Source of the DNA: Nonomuraea indica
Lineage (GTDB): Bacteria; Actinomycetota; Actinomycetes; Streptosporangiales; Streptosporangiaceae
DNA: 64,000 nucleotides
Assembly: GCF_002850745.1 (NCBI RefSeq)
Contig: NZ_KZ559474.1
Span: 62,001 to 126,000, forward strand
Direction of reading: 5' to 3'
The notes under the pieces are model-generated. The model had not been told where the DNA came from and searched no databases. It saw only the letters and a program-made list of their open reading frames with translations. Below, piece by piece: positions 1 to 8,883 of the stretch. The stretch's first letter is position 1. Each line of letters begins with the position of its first letter. A program made the position numbers and the translations under genes.

Positions 1-1
1 G

Positions 2-1696
2 TCCGACGTCTTCAGCCGCTACCAGCGGATGGCGGGCAACAAGGTGCTGATGGTCTCCGGCACCGACGAGCACGGCACGCCCATCCAGGTGCAGGCCGAC
101 AAGGAAGGCGTCAGCGCCAAGGAGCTCGCCGACCGCTACAACCGGGTCATCGCCGAGGACCTGACCGGGCTGGGCCTGTCCTACGACCTGTTCACGCGGA
201 CGTCCACCCGCAACCACTACGCGGTCGCCCAGGAGATCTTCAAGGGCCTCCACGACAACGGCTACATCTTCCCCCGCACCACGATGGGGGCGATCTCGCC
301 GTCCACCGGCCGCACCCTGCCCGACCGCTACATCGAGGGCACCTGCCCCATCTGCGGCTACGACGGCGCCCGCGGCGACCAGTGCGACAACTGCGGCAAC
401 CAGCTCGACCCGATCCAGCTGGTCAACCCCAAGAGCCGCATCAACGGCGAGACCCCGGTCTTCACCGAGACCGAGCACTTCATGCTCGACCTGCCCGCCT
501 TCGCCGAGGTGCTCGGCTCCTACCTGCAGGGCAAGCAGGGCGAGTGGCGGCCCAACGTGCTCAAGTTCGCCCTCAACCTGCTCGGCGACCTGCAGCCGCG
601 GGCCATCAGCCGCGACCTCGACTGGGGCGTGCCGATCCCGCTCGACGGCTGGCGCGACCAGCCCAACAAGCGGCTGTACGTGTGGTTCGACGCGGTCGTC
701 GGCTACCTGTCGGCCTCCATCGAGTGGGCCAGGCGCTCCGGCGACCCCGACGCCTGGCGGCAGTGGTGGCAGAATCCCGACGCCCGCGGCTACTACTTCA
801 TGGGCAAGGACAACATCGTCTTCCACGCCGAGATCTGGCCGGCGATGCTGTTCGGCTACAACGGCCAGGGCGCGCGTGACGGGCGTCCGGGCTCGCTCGG
901 CGCGCTCAACGTGCCGTCCGAGGTGGTCTCCAGCGAGTTCCTGACCATGGAGGGACGCAAGTTCTCCTCCTCCCGCCAGGTGGTCATCTACGTGCGCGAC
1001 TTCCTGGCCCGCTACGACGCCGACGCGCTGCGCTACTACATCGCCGTGGCCGGCCCCGAGAACCAGGACACCGACTTCACCTGGCAGGAGTTCGTCAACC
1101 GCAACAACGGCGAGCTGGTCGCCGCGTGGGGCAACCTGGTCAACCGGTCCATCTCGATGGCGGCCAAGAACATCGGCGCGATCCCGGAGCCCGGCGACCT
1201 GACCGACGCCGACCGGGCCCTGCTGGAGCGCTCGCGCAACGCGTTCGGCCCGGTCGGCGCCGAGCTGACCCGTTCCCGCTTCAAGAACGCCATCACCGAG
1301 GCGTTCGACGTGGTCCGCGACGCCAACCGCTATCTCGCCGAGCAGGAGCCCTGGAAGCTCAAGGACGACCCGGAGCGCCAGAAGTCGATCCTGCACGTGG
1401 CGCTCCAGGTGGTCGACGACTGCAAGACGATGCTCACGCCGTTCCTGCCGGGCTCGTCCAACAAGGTTCACGCCATGCTCGGCGGCGAGGGCGTCTGGTC
1501 CGGCATGCCGGAGATGCGCGAGGTCGACGAGGACGGCGGCGAGTCCTACCCGGTGATCACCGGCTCGTACGACGGGGCCGCCCGCTGGGAGCACCGGCCG
1601 ATCACCCCGGGCACCCCGCTGGCGCCGCCGGTGCCGCTGTTCAAGAAACTCGATCCCAAGGTCGTCGACGAGGAGCTGGCCCGGCTGGGTGAGTGA
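2..1696 (+). CDS. metG: Methionyl-tRNA synthetase, 5'-truncated by the window edge
   Basis: Class I aminoacyl-tRNA synthetase that charges tRNA-Met in the cytoplasm. The reading frame is open from base 2, so the N-terminus with the HIGH signature lies outside the window; 564 residues are visible. Seen: a zinc knuckle with CPIC and CDNC pairs near visible residues 115-130, the WFDA segment, and KFSSSR near residue 320 in place of the KMSKS loop, a variant common in actinobacterial MetRS. There is no C-terminal tRNA-binding extension; it ends in LARLGE. The stop overlaps the tatD start by 8 bases, the usual actinobacterial metG-tatD arrangement. Identity is very secure; only the start is missing. 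Confidence 0.96.
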   Translation, partial: SDVFSRYQRMAGNKVLMVSGTDEHGTPIQVQADKEGVSAKELADRYNRVIAEDLTGLGLSYDLFTRTSTRNHYAVAQEIFKGLHDNGYIFPRTTMGAISPSTGRTLPDRYIEGTCPICGYDGARGDQCDNCGNQLDPIQLVNPKSRINGETPVFTETEHFMLDLPAFAEVLGSYLQGKQGEWRPNVLKFALNLLGDLQPRAISRDLDWGVPIPLDGWRDQPNKRLYVWFDAVVGYLSASIEWARRSGDPDAWRQWWQNPDARGYYFMGKDNIVFHAEIWPAMLFGYNGQGARDGRPGSLGALNVPSEVVSSEFLTMEGRKFSSSRQVVIYVRDFLARYDADALRYYIAVAGPENQDTDFTWQEFVNRNNGELVAAWGNLVNRSISMAAKNIGAIPEPGDLTDADRALLERSRNAFGPVGAELTRSRFKNAITEAFDVVRDANRYLAEQEPWKLKDDPERQKSILHVALQVVDDCKTMLTPFLPGSSNKVHAMLGGEGVWSGMPEMREVDEDGGESYPVITGSYDGAARWEHRPITPGTPLAPPVPLFKKLDPKVVDEELARLGE

Positions 1697-2549
1697 CGTG
1701 TCCCTTCCCGCTCCCCCCGAGCCGCTCGCGGCTCCGGTGTTCGACAGCCACTGCCACCTCGACATCATGGTGGGCGAGCGGCCGGCGTCGTCGGGTGACC
1801 CGGTGGCGCTGGCCGCGCAGGCCGCCGCGGCGTCCGTGCGCGGCATCCTCGACGACGCCCGCGCCGTGGGCGTGACCGGGCTCGTCACCATCGGCTACGA
1901 CCTGCCGTCGTCACGGTGGGGAGCCGAGGTGGCGGCCGCGCACGACCACGTCCACGCCGGGGTCGCCGTCCACCCCAACGAGGCGCACGCCGCCACGCCC
2001 GAGACGCTGGCCGAGATCGAGGCGCTGGCGCGGCGTCCGGAGGTGCGGGCCGTCGGCGAGACGGGGCTCGACTACTTCCGCGACTGGGCGAGCAGGGACG
2101 ACCAGCACGCCAGCTTCCGGGCGCACGTCGAGATCGCCAAGCGCACCGGCAAGGCGCTGGTCATCCACGACCGTGACGCCCACGACGACGTGCTGAAGGT
2201 GCTGGCCGAGGAGGGGCCGCCGCCGGTGGTGGTGTTCCACAGCTTCTCGGGCGACGCCGAACTGGCCCGGAGGTGCGCCGACGCCGGCTACTTCATGTCG
2301 TTCTCCGGGCCGGTCACGTACAAGAACGCCGGCCACCTGCGCGCGGCGGCGCAGGTCGCGCCGGTGGAGCTCATGCTGGTCGAGACCGACGCCCCCTACC
2401 TGCCCCCGGTCCCGCACCGCGGCAGGCCCAACGCCCCCTACCTCATCCCGCTCACGCTGCGCTGCCTGGCGGAGGTCAAGGGCGTCCGGCCGGAGGAGCT
2501 GTGCGAGGCGATCAGCACCAACGGGGTAGCCGTCTTCGGCCAGTGGTGA
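1689..2549 (+). CDS. tatD: TatD family metal-dependent deoxyribonuclease
   Basis: Hydrolase of the TatD family, cytoplasmic TIM-barrel enzymes with 3'-5' DNase activity. The 286-residue length is normal for the family with a short N-terminal extension. Visible metal ligands are HCHLD near residue 22, the Glu in GETGLDY, HDRDAH, FHSFSG and the ETDAPYL motif that contains the catalytic Asp. It starts with GTG inside the end of metG, so the two are probably translationally coupled. A terminator-like palindrome follows 60 bases after the stop. In many actinobacteria an rpf gene follows here; none is present. Confidence 0.93.
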   Translation: MSDVSLPAPPEPLAAPVFDSHCHLDIMVGERPASSGDPVALAAQAAAASVRGILDDARAVGVTGLVTIGYDLPSSRWGAEVAAAHDHVHAGVAVHPNEAHAATPETLAEIEALARRPEVRAVGETGLDYFRDWASRDDQHASFRAHVEIAKRTGKALVIHDRDAHDDVLKVLAEEGPPPVVVFHSFSGDAELARRCADAGYFMSFSGPVTYKNAGHLRAAAQVAPVELMLVETDAPYLPPVPHRGRPNAPYLIPLTLRCLAEVKGVRPEELCEAISTNGVAVFGQW

Positions 2550-2609
2550 CCCGCCCGCGCTCGGCGGCGCGCCCTTCCCGGCCGGTCGCGGCCGTGGAGC
2601 ACCGCCCCG

Positions 2610-2625
2610 CGCCGTCCGGACGGCG
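2610..2625. terminator. GC palindrome between convergent genes, possible bidirectional terminator
   Basis: A perfect 16-base palindrome, CGCCGTCCGGACGGCG, lies between the stop of tatD (2549, + strand) and the stop of the small ORF at 2652 (- strand). Flanking bases could extend the stem imperfectly. There is no T-tract, so termination is an inference from the position and fold. Confidence 0.4.
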
Positions 2626-2651
2626 GTGCGGGCGGGTGGGAGCGCGGACGG

Positions 2652-2807
2652 TCAGTGGTGGTGGGGCCGGCGCGAACGGAACTTGTCCAAGAAGTGGCGA
2701 GCCTTCTGCTGGTTGTGCGGGTCCCGTGCCATCCGCTTGGCCTTCTCCACCGTCTGCCTGCCTTGCGGGCTACGCAGGTATGCGCGAAGTTTGTCCATGA
2801 GTGCCAT
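2652..2807 (-). CDS. Small basic hypothetical protein, 51 aa
   Basis: A short reading frame starting ATG at 2807 and beginning MALMDKLRAYLRSPQG. It is rich in Lys/Arg, predicted largely helical, and ends in RRPHHH. A Shine-Dalgarno-like GGTAGGGG lies about 7 bases upstream of the start. I do not recognise a functional family. It lies convergent to tatD, and the next upstream gene on this strand is the FG-GAP protein. Ribosome-site placement and codon choice support it being real, but size keeps confidence moderate. A second in-frame ATG lies at 2798. Confidence 0.6.
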   Translation of the reverse strand: MALMDKLRAYLRSPQGRQTVEKAKRMARDPHNQQKARHFLDKFRSRRPHHH

Positions 2808-2854
2808 GCCCGACCCCTACCCAGCACGCGGAAGCTAACCGCCCGCCCCCGGGG

Positions 2855-4219
2855 TCAGCCGCTGATCGACATGCCGAAGTCGGCGCCCTGCCGGGGCTGC
2901 AGTGCCCGCAGGTCACCGGAGTTGCGGGCGAGAACAGACACCTTCCCGTACGGCGCGGCGTCCGGCTGCCCGACGTACAGCTTGTTGCCGCTGAACGCCA
3001 CCGCGTAGCCCGCCAGGTCACCGGGAGGCACGGCCGTCCGGTCCTCGGCGGCGTCGCGGAACGACACCAGGCGCACCCCTCCGCCGTACGGCGCGCCGAT
3101 GGCCAGCCGCCCGTCGGAGGAGGCGGCCAGCGCGAAGCCGAACGCCTGCCCGCCGCCCTGCCGTACCGTCCTGACCGGGGTGAGGCCGGTGTCGAGGAGC
3201 TGCACGTAACCGGGACCGGGCGCGCCCACCGCGAGGCCGGTGCCCTCGGCGTAGGCGAGCGCGTAGCCGTACCTGTCGCCGGAGGCGCCCGTCGGGGAGT
3301 CCAGCTTCGTGCCCGACAGCCGTGCCTGCAGCACATCCTTGATCGACACGACCGAGCCTGAATCGATCTTTCCGGTGCCGATCTGGAGACCCGAGCCGTC
3401 GTCGTTCTCGTACGGCACGCCGACGATCAGCTCGTTGCCCGCGCCCATGGCCAGCGACCAGCCGAACTGGTCGCCCACCTCGCCGTTGCCGGGGACCCGC
3501 TCCGACTCCTGGCTGATCCGGCGCAGCGGCCCCTCGCCCTTGCGGACGTACACCGCGCCGGTGTCGGCCCGGCCGGACTCGTCCTCGTACGGGGCGCCGA
3601 TGGTCACCAGGTCGCCCCTGGCGGCCAGCGACCAGCCGAAGTGGGCGTCGCGCTGCGGCGCGATGGCGGCGAGCTGCGCCGGGGGAGCGGTGTTCCCGCC
3701 GTAGACGACGTAGGCCGCGCCGGCGTCCCTGACGCCCCGCACGTCCGTGAACGGCGCCCCCACGACCAGGTCGGCGCAGGCGTCACCGTCGACCTTCGCC
3801 AGACGCACCGACCAGCCGAAACCGTCGCCGGCGGCCAGGCCGGGCACCGTGACGGGGATGACCTTGCCGCCGGACAGCACGTGCACGACCCCCGTGTCAC
3901 CGTCCCCGGCGCCGTCACCTTGGTCGCCGGCGCCCTCTCCGCCGGCGCCTTGCTTGTCGGCATCTTGGCCGTCAGCTCTGTCTCCGTCGGCGCCCTGGCC
4001 TCCGGTGCCGAACGGGTCGCCGACGGCCACGTCCTCCAGCCCGTCGCCGTCGAAGTCGCCGGGACCGGCGCACGCCGCCCTCCCCGCGACCGGCCCGGCG
4101 GACGCCGCCTTCCCCGCGATCGGCCCGGCCGCTGCCGCTTCGCCGCCCGCGGTGGTCGCTCCGGTGGCCGTGGTGGTGGCGGTGGCGACCAGGAGCGCCA
4201 CCAGAGCCGCGCGGATCAT
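2855..4219 (-). CDS. Secreted FG-GAP repeat (integrin alpha-like beta-propeller) protein
   Basis: Exported protein of 454 residues. The first 20 residues form a short hydrophobic signal sequence, followed by Ala/Gly-rich sequence and GDFDGDGLEDVAVGDP near residue 55, a Ca2+-binding FG-GAP signature (DxDGDGxxD). A Gly/Asp low-complexity loop follows. Several further blades repeat the pattern DxFGWSLA plus LxVGAP, consistent with a seven-bladed beta-propeller. Its ATG overlaps the stop of the upstream kinase gene by 4 bases (ATGA), so the kinase and propeller form a translationally coupled pair. Function is unknown; adhesion or ligand sensing linked to the kinase is inference. Confidence 0.85.
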   Translation of the reverse strand: MIRAALVALLVATATTTATGATTAGGEAAAAGPIAGKAASAGPVAGRAACAGPGDFDGDGLEDVAVGDPFGTGGQGADGDRADGQDADKQGAGGEGAGDQGDGAGDGDTGVVHVLSGGKVIPVTVPGLAAGDGFGWSVRLAKVDGDACADLVVGAPFTDVRGVRDAGAAYVVYGGNTAPPAQLAAIAPQRDAHFGWSLAARGDLVTIGAPYEDESGRADTGAVYVRKGEGPLRRISQESERVPGNGEVGDQFGWSLAMGAGNELIVGVPYENDDGSGLQIGTGKIDSGSVVSIKDVLQARLSGTKLDSPTGASGDRYGYALAYAEGTGLAVGAPGPGYVQLLDTGLTPVRTVRQGGGQAFGFALAASSDGRLAIGAPYGGGVRLVSFRDAAEDRTAVPPGDLAGYAVAFSGNKLYVGQPDAAPYGKVSVLARNSGDLRALQPRQGADFGMSISG

Positions 4220-6099
4220 CCGAGCCTCACCTGAACCTCCTCGCCGCCCTGGCCCTCCAGCGTGAGCCGCAACGGCCTGCGGTACAGCGGCAGATCGAAG
4301 ACCAAGACCCCGTCGAGCCGAGCCCCGGGCGCGATGGCGGCGGGCACGGTCACGGGGGCGGGCTCATGCCGGGCACCCCGGTCGTCCTGGAGCGACACGC
4401 GCGGGTCGCCGAGGTCGCGGCGCGCCCCTCCGGGGTTCACCACGGACCACCTGACCGTGCAGAGCTGGCCCTGGGACTGCTGCCTGCCCTCGTACTCCTT
4501 CAACCCGCACCGGGGGGCCGAGGGGATGATCAGTTGCGGGTCGTCGAAGGCCGGGCCGAGCGCGAACCTGCGGCCCAGGTCGTTCGGCTGTTGCGCGGCC
4601 GGTGAGACGGTCTGGGCGCCGGGCCCGGGCGTCCCGCCGCGACCGGAGGTGATGATCAGGGTGCCGGCGGTGACGGCGATCGCGAGGACCGCGGCGGCGG
4701 CCGCGATGAGCCACCGGGTCCCGCGCGTGCGCTGCGGCTGTGGCTGCGGCGGGATCGTGGGCAGCCCCTCACCAGGGCGATCGTGCTGGAGCCCGGCCAT
4801 GTGCGGCTGCCGGCGCGCCGGCTCCTCCTCGGCGCGCGCCGGCTCCTCTCTCGGGGCGGGGACCGCCCGGTGTGCCGGCGCTTCGCCGATGGCCGGCTCC
4901 TCCCTCCGGGTGGGGATCGCCTGGCGTGCCGGCTCCTCCCGGGTGACGACATCCCTCCCGCGCACCGCATCCTCCCCGGCGACGAGGGTGGGGGACACGC
5001 GGGGGTCGGTCGCGTCCTCGGCGACCGGTATCGCCGGGTCGGCGGATCCCCCGGCCGGCCTTTCCGGATCGGTGGGCGCGGTCGCCGCCGACGCCTCCTG
5101 CCGCGCGGCGGCGCGTCCGGCGTCCCCACCGTCCGCCATCGTGTCGGCGGGCGGTGGCGTGGCGAAGGTGGCCGTGATGTCCGGTTCGTCCACCACGTTC
5201 GGTGGTGGCTCCCACTCGTCCATCAGCTCGGGCGCCACGAGCGTGGGCGGGTCCGCCGAGACCGTACGGGCCGGGGCCGCGCCCCCCACCAGCGCGATCA
5301 CGAGATCCTGGGCGCTGGGCCGTTCGGCGGGGTCCATCGAGGTCGCCAGCCGTACCAGCTCGTCGAGTGGGGCGGGCAACTCGCCCAGGTCGGGCGTCGT
5401 GTGCAGCACCCGCGAGGCCATCGTGATCACGTCGCCGCGCCCGAAGGGGTGACGGCCGTTGCCCGCGTAGGCCACCAGGCACCCCCAGGCGAAGATGTCG
5501 GCCGCCGGGGTGACGGTCTCACCGCGTACCTGCTCGGGCGCCCACCAGCCCGGACTGCCGATCAGCTCCCCCGACAGCGTGAACCCGGTCTCCCGGTCGA
5601 GCGCGCGGGCGATGCCGAAGTCGATCACCCGTGGCCCGGACAGGGAGAGGATGACGTTGGCCGGCTTGAGGTCGCGATGGACGAGCCCCGCCACGTGGAT
5701 CGCGGCCAGCGCGGCGGCGACCCCGAGCCCGACACCGTGCAGCGGCCCCGGGTCGAGCGCGCCGTACTGGGTGATCTGCCCCGACAGGGGGATGCCCGCG
5801 ATGTACTCGGTCACCATGTACGGCCGGCCGTCGCCGGTGTTGCCGTTGTCGAGCACCTGAGCCGTGCAGAAGGACGCCACCCGGCGGGCGTTGTCGACCT
5901 CCGCGTGGAACCGCGCCGCGAACCCCTCCTGGTTGGCGAACTCGGCCCGGACCACCTTGACCGCCACGAAGCGCCCCGTGGGCGCCTTGGCCAGGAACAC
6001 CGTGCCCATGCCGCCCTCGCCGAGACGGCCGAGTAATCGATACGGGCCGATCTCACGCAGATCCGTCGGGCGGAGCGGCGCGGCCCCTGTCGGCTCCAT
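4216..6099 (-). CDS. Transmembrane Ser/Thr protein kinase, PknB-like
   Basis: Eukaryotic-type kinase of about 627 residues. The N-terminal kinase domain (about residues 16-270) shows LGEGGMGTVFLA, the VAVKVV lysine, HRDLKPANVIL near residue 136 and DFGIA. A long Pro/Glu-rich linker with degenerate REEPA repeats follows. One membrane helix lies near residues 460-485, then an extracellular domain of about 140 residues with two Cys. I chose ATG 6099 because AGGAAGGGAC precedes it; ATG 6156 is in frame but lacks a clear ribosome site. Leu22 is encoded by a rare TTA codon (6034-6036). It is divergent from rsmA and coupled to the FG-GAP gene. Confidence 0.9.
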   Translation of the reverse strand: MEPTGAAPLRPTDLREIGPYRLLGRLGEGGMGTVFLAKAPTGRFVAVKVVRAEFANQEGFAARFHAEVDNARRVASFCTAQVLDNGNTGDGRPYMVTEYIAGIPLSGQITQYGALDPGPLHGVGLGVAAALAAIHVAGLVHRDLKPANVILSLSGPRVIDFGIARALDRETGFTLSGELIGSPGWWAPEQVRGETVTPAADIFAWGCLVAYAGNGRHPFGRGDVITMASRVLHTTPDLGELPAPLDELVRLATSMDPAERPSAQDLVIALVGGAAPARTVSADPPTLVAPELMDEWEPPPNVVDEPDITATFATPPPADTMADGGDAGRAAARQEASAATAPTDPERPAGGSADPAIPVAEDATDPRVSPTLVAGEDAVRGRDVVTREEPARQAIPTRREEPAIGEAPAHRAVPAPREEPARAEEEPARRQPHMAGLQHDRPGEGLPTIPPQPQPQRTRGTRWLIAAAAAVLAIAVTAGTLIITSGRGGTPGPGAQTVSPAAQQPNDLGRRFALGPAFDDPQLIIPSAPRCGLKEYEGRQQSQGQLCTVRWSVVNPGGARRDLGDPRVSLQDDRGARHEPAPVTVPAAIAPGARLDGVLVFDLPLYRRPLRLTLEGQGGEEVQVRLG

Positions 6100-6187
6100 C
6101 GGGGACGTCCCTTCCTCTTCCACGCCATCCTCCCCTGTGGTCCCCCCGTACGCCATCGCAGGTTCTTCGATGCGGGAGACTGGTTGG

Positions 6188-7069
6188 ATGATGAGGCTGT
6201 TGGGCCCGGCAGAAATACGTATTTTGGCGGACAAGCTAGATCTTCGTCCCACGAAAAAGCTAGGACAGAACTTCGTCATCGACGCGGGGACCGTCCGCCG
6301 CATCGTACGGGTCGCGGAGCTCTCGCCGGAAGACGTCGTGATCGAGGTGGGACCCGGGCTGGGTTCGCTGACCCTCGCGCTGCTGTCCTCGGCCCGCCAC
6401 GTGGTCGCCGTGGAGATCGACCCGGTGCTGGCCGCGCAGTTGCCCGTGACGGTGGCCGAGCGCGGCCTCGGCGACCGGCTCACCGTGGTGGGGGCCGACG
6501 CGATGAGGATCTCTCCTGGTGACCTGGGCGGCCGCGAGCCGACGGCGCTGGTGGCCAACCTGCCCTACAACGTCGCGGTCCCGGTGGTGCTGCACCTGCT
6601 TGAGGCGCTGCCCTCGCTGCGCAAGGGCCTGGTCATGGTGCAGTCGGAGGTGGCCGACCGGCTGGCTGCCGGACCGGGCTCCAAGGTGTACGGGGTGCCG
6701 TCGGTCAAGGCCGCCTGGTACGCCGACGTGCGCCGGGCCGGGCCCGTCGGCCGTAGCGTCTTCTGGCCCGTCCCCAACGTCGACTCGGGGCTCGTCTCCC
6801 TCGTACGCCGCGAACCACCGGAGACCACCGCGTCGCGGGAGGAGGTGTTCGCGGTGATCGACGCGGCGTTCGCCCAGCGCCGCAAGACGCTCCGCGCGGC
6901 GCTGGCGTCGTGGGCCGGCAGCCCGGCACAGGCCGAGACGGCACTTCGGGCAGCGGGCGTCGACCCGTCGGCCCGAGGCGAGCAACTCGACGTGACGGCC
7001 TTCGCCCGCATCGCCGAACACCGCCCCGTCTCCGCTCCCGAGGACCACCCGCGGGGACGCCGTCTCTAG
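6188..7069 (+). CDS. rsmA: 16S rRNA (adenine1518-N6/adenine1519-N6)-dimethyltransferase
   Basis: Dimethylates the two adjacent adenines in helix 45 of 16S rRNA during 30S maturation (KsgA family). The protein is 293 residues, the usual length. Visible motifs are KKLGQNFVID near residue 20, the SAM-binding VGPGLGSLT near 50 and the NLPYNV catalytic motif near 123. GGGAG lies 9 bases before ATG 6188; a second ATG follows at once. Next gene forward in many actinobacteria is ispE, as here, but a NlpC gene intervenes. After the single stop the same frame stays open for about 99 codons across a 15-bp tandem repeat. Confidence 0.95.
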   Translation: MMRLLGPAEIRILADKLDLRPTKKLGQNFVIDAGTVRRIVRVAELSPEDVVIEVGPGLGSLTLALLSSARHVVAVEIDPVLAAQLPVTVAERGLGDRLTVVGADAMRISPGDLGGREPTALVANLPYNVAVPVVLHLLEALPSLRKGLVMVQSEVADRLAAGPGSKVYGVPSVKAAWYADVRRAGPVGRSVFWPVPNVDSGLVSLVRREPPETTASREEVFAVIDAAFAQRRKTLRAALASWAGSPAQAETALRAAGVDPSARGEQLDVTAFARIAEHRPVSAPEDHPRGRRL

Positions 7070-7138
7070 AAGGCGGCCTCCGAACACACCCGCCCCGGGC
7101 GGAGACGGCACAACCGGCCACATCCGCCCGCCCCACCG

Positions 7139-7213
7139 GCCAAGGAAGCACAGGCCAAGGAAGCGCGCGCCAAGGAAGCGCGCGCCAAGGAAGCGCGCGC
7201 CAAGGAAGCACAG
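7139..7213 (+). repeat. 15-bp minisatellite, five units
   Basis: Five contiguous copies of GCCAAGGAAGCRCRS lie in the 296-base gap between rsmA and the NlpC/P60 gene. The three central units are identical (GCCAAGGAAGCGCGC) and the outer two carry CACAG. In the rsmA frame the units read AKEAQ/AKEAR, but that frame begins only after the rsmA stop codon. Apart from this tract and a proline-rich open frame, nothing recognisable lies in the gap. Confidence 0.9.
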
Positions 7214-7365
7214 GCCTCCACCCGCGACGTATCCCTGGACCGGTTCTTCCACAGCCCCAGCCCTCGCCCGCCCAGTTGTCCCCAGAACCACGCTCGGCCC
7301 CCCACGCGGCCGCCCCACCGGACGATCCTGGGCCTCCGCCCGTTCACCGGCACTTGGAGGCCCTC

Positions 7366-8553
7366 ATGAGCACACACTCCGTCTCCCGGCTATGCCGCGC
7401 GTCCCTCACGATCGGCGGCGGGCTGCTCGCCGGTCTGACCACCCTCTCGGGCGCGGCCTCGGCAGCCGTGGACTCCCGCCGGCCGCCGCACACGGTCTCC
7501 GGCCCCTGCCACGGCACCCTCACCCTCCCTGCCGCGTACGCCCGGTTCCTCGCCCCTCGTCCCCTTTCGAGTGGGCAGAGCCTCGACGACCCCGTCGCGG
7601 CCACGTGGGCAGCTGAGCCCGTCCTCTTCACCGCCCGCCCCGTCTCGCGCCCGGTGACCAAGCGGCGACAAGCCCCACCCGTCCAGATCGTGCTGACGCT
7701 CCCTCCCGAACTCTGCGCCGCCCTCCACCCGTTCGAGGCCACCCGCACCCCAGCAGGCGTACGGGCCGTCACCCCCACCCTTGACCTCCACCTGCCGCCC
7801 CTCGGCGTCGAGGAGCTCGACGTCCCCCACCGAGATCCCAGCCCGGCGCTCACCGCGATCGGGCACCCCGCCACCCGATCCCCCCAACCACCCGACTCTG
7901 CCCAGACCACGCCCAAGAGCCGCCACCCCCGAACGTCCAAGACCCACACCCCCCGACCACCCCGAACGCCCAAGACCCGCACCCCCAACGGTCCCGGGAC
8001 CCGGGCTGCCACGAGACCCGGGCCCGCCACGAGACCCGGAAGTGGGACCGCCACGAGGCCCGGGACGCGGCCCGCCACGAGGCCCGGGAACAAGGCTCCT
8101 GAGACACCGAAGACCAGGACTCCCGGCAAGACCTCGCCCACCTCCCAGGGCGATCTCGCGGCGGCCGCTGCCCTCGCGCGGCTCGGCACACCGTTCTCCT
8201 GGGGTGGCGGCTCCCCTTCGGGCCCCACCCGCGGCATCGGCAGAGGAGCGTCCACCACCGGGTTCGACTGCAGCGGCCTGACCCTCTACGCATGGTCCAG
8301 AGCCGGCGTGAAACTGGGCCACTACACAGGCACCCAGTTCCGGCAGGGCCGCCGCATCCCCCTGAGCGAGCTGCGCAGAGGCGACCTGGTCTTCTTCGGC
8401 GGCGGCGCCGGCGACCCCACCCACGTGGGCCTCTACCTGGGGGATGGAGTCATGGTCCACGCCCCCAAGACAGGCGACGTAGTCCGAAGAACGAGTTTCC
8501 TGACCTCCGCCTACTACCGCCCCCTCTACCGCGGCGCCGTCCGCCCCGGCTGA
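7366..8553 (+). CDS. Secreted NlpC/P60 family peptidoglycan hydrolase
   Basis: Cell-wall endopeptidase of 395 residues, exported. A signal peptide ends near AASAA (about residue 33). A long Pro/Arg/Thr-rich region follows, including degenerate RPATRPG-type repeats (about residues 215-255). The C-terminal NlpC/P60 domain (about residues 265-390) shows FDCSGLT with the catalytic Cys near residue 302, THVGLYLG with the catalytic His near 352, and VHAP near 365. The family cleaves gamma-D-Glu-Dap or related stem-peptide bonds. GGAGG lies 5 bases before ATG 7366. The repetitive linker probably spans the wall; that is inference. Confidence 0.9.
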   Translation: MSTHSVSRLCRASLTIGGGLLAGLTTLSGAASAAVDSRRPPHTVSGPCHGTLTLPAAYARFLAPRPLSSGQSLDDPVAATWAAEPVLFTARPVSRPVTKRRQAPPVQIVLTLPPELCAALHPFEATRTPAGVRAVTPTLDLHLPPLGVEELDVPHRDPSPALTAIGHPATRSPQPPDSAQTTPKSRHPRTSKTHTPRPPRTPKTRTPNGPGTRAATRPGPATRPGSGTATRPGTRPATRPGNKAPETPKTRTPGKTSPTSQGDLAAAAALARLGTPFSWGGGSPSGPTRGIGRGASTTGFDCSGLTLYAWSRAGVKLGHYTGTQFRQGRRIPLSELRRGDLVFFGGGAGDPTHVGLYLGDGVMVHAPKTGDVVRRTSFLTSAYYRPLYRGAVRPG

Positions 8554-8624
8554 CCCGGCCCTCCGGCACCCCGGCCCTCCGGCACCCCGCAGCACGACCC
8601 CCTCCCAGACCGCCGCCGAAGAGG

Positions 8625-8769
8625 AGATCCGGACCACAGACGCCGATCAGATGCGACACACCCATCCCGCTCCAACGCGGCACGAACCCCCAGGCGGCCG
8701 ACGAAAGGAAAATCCCGGCCACAGGCGCCGATCAGGTGCGACACACCCCTCCGGCTCCAACCGTGGCAC
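8625..8769. repeat. Pair of diverged ~60-bp direct repeats in an otherwise empty gap
   Basis: The 330-base gap 8554-8883 contains two diverged copies of a ~60-bp sequence, about 8625-8683 and 8709-8769, each sharing the core CGCCGATCAG(A/G)TGCGACACACC. A short CCCTCCGGCAC duplication lies just upstream (about 8560-8590). No convincing gene occurs in the gap; short frames across it lack codon bias. The end of the gap is the ispE leader. Confidence 0.75.
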
Positions 8770-8883
8770 CTGCGACACAACCGGCCCACCGCCTCCCGAC
8801 TTCTCCGAGAAGTGCGTGGTGGGGAAGCGTGCCCGTATAGCATCGGGTGTCCTCCCGCAGGCGATGAAAGTGACAGAAGATCA

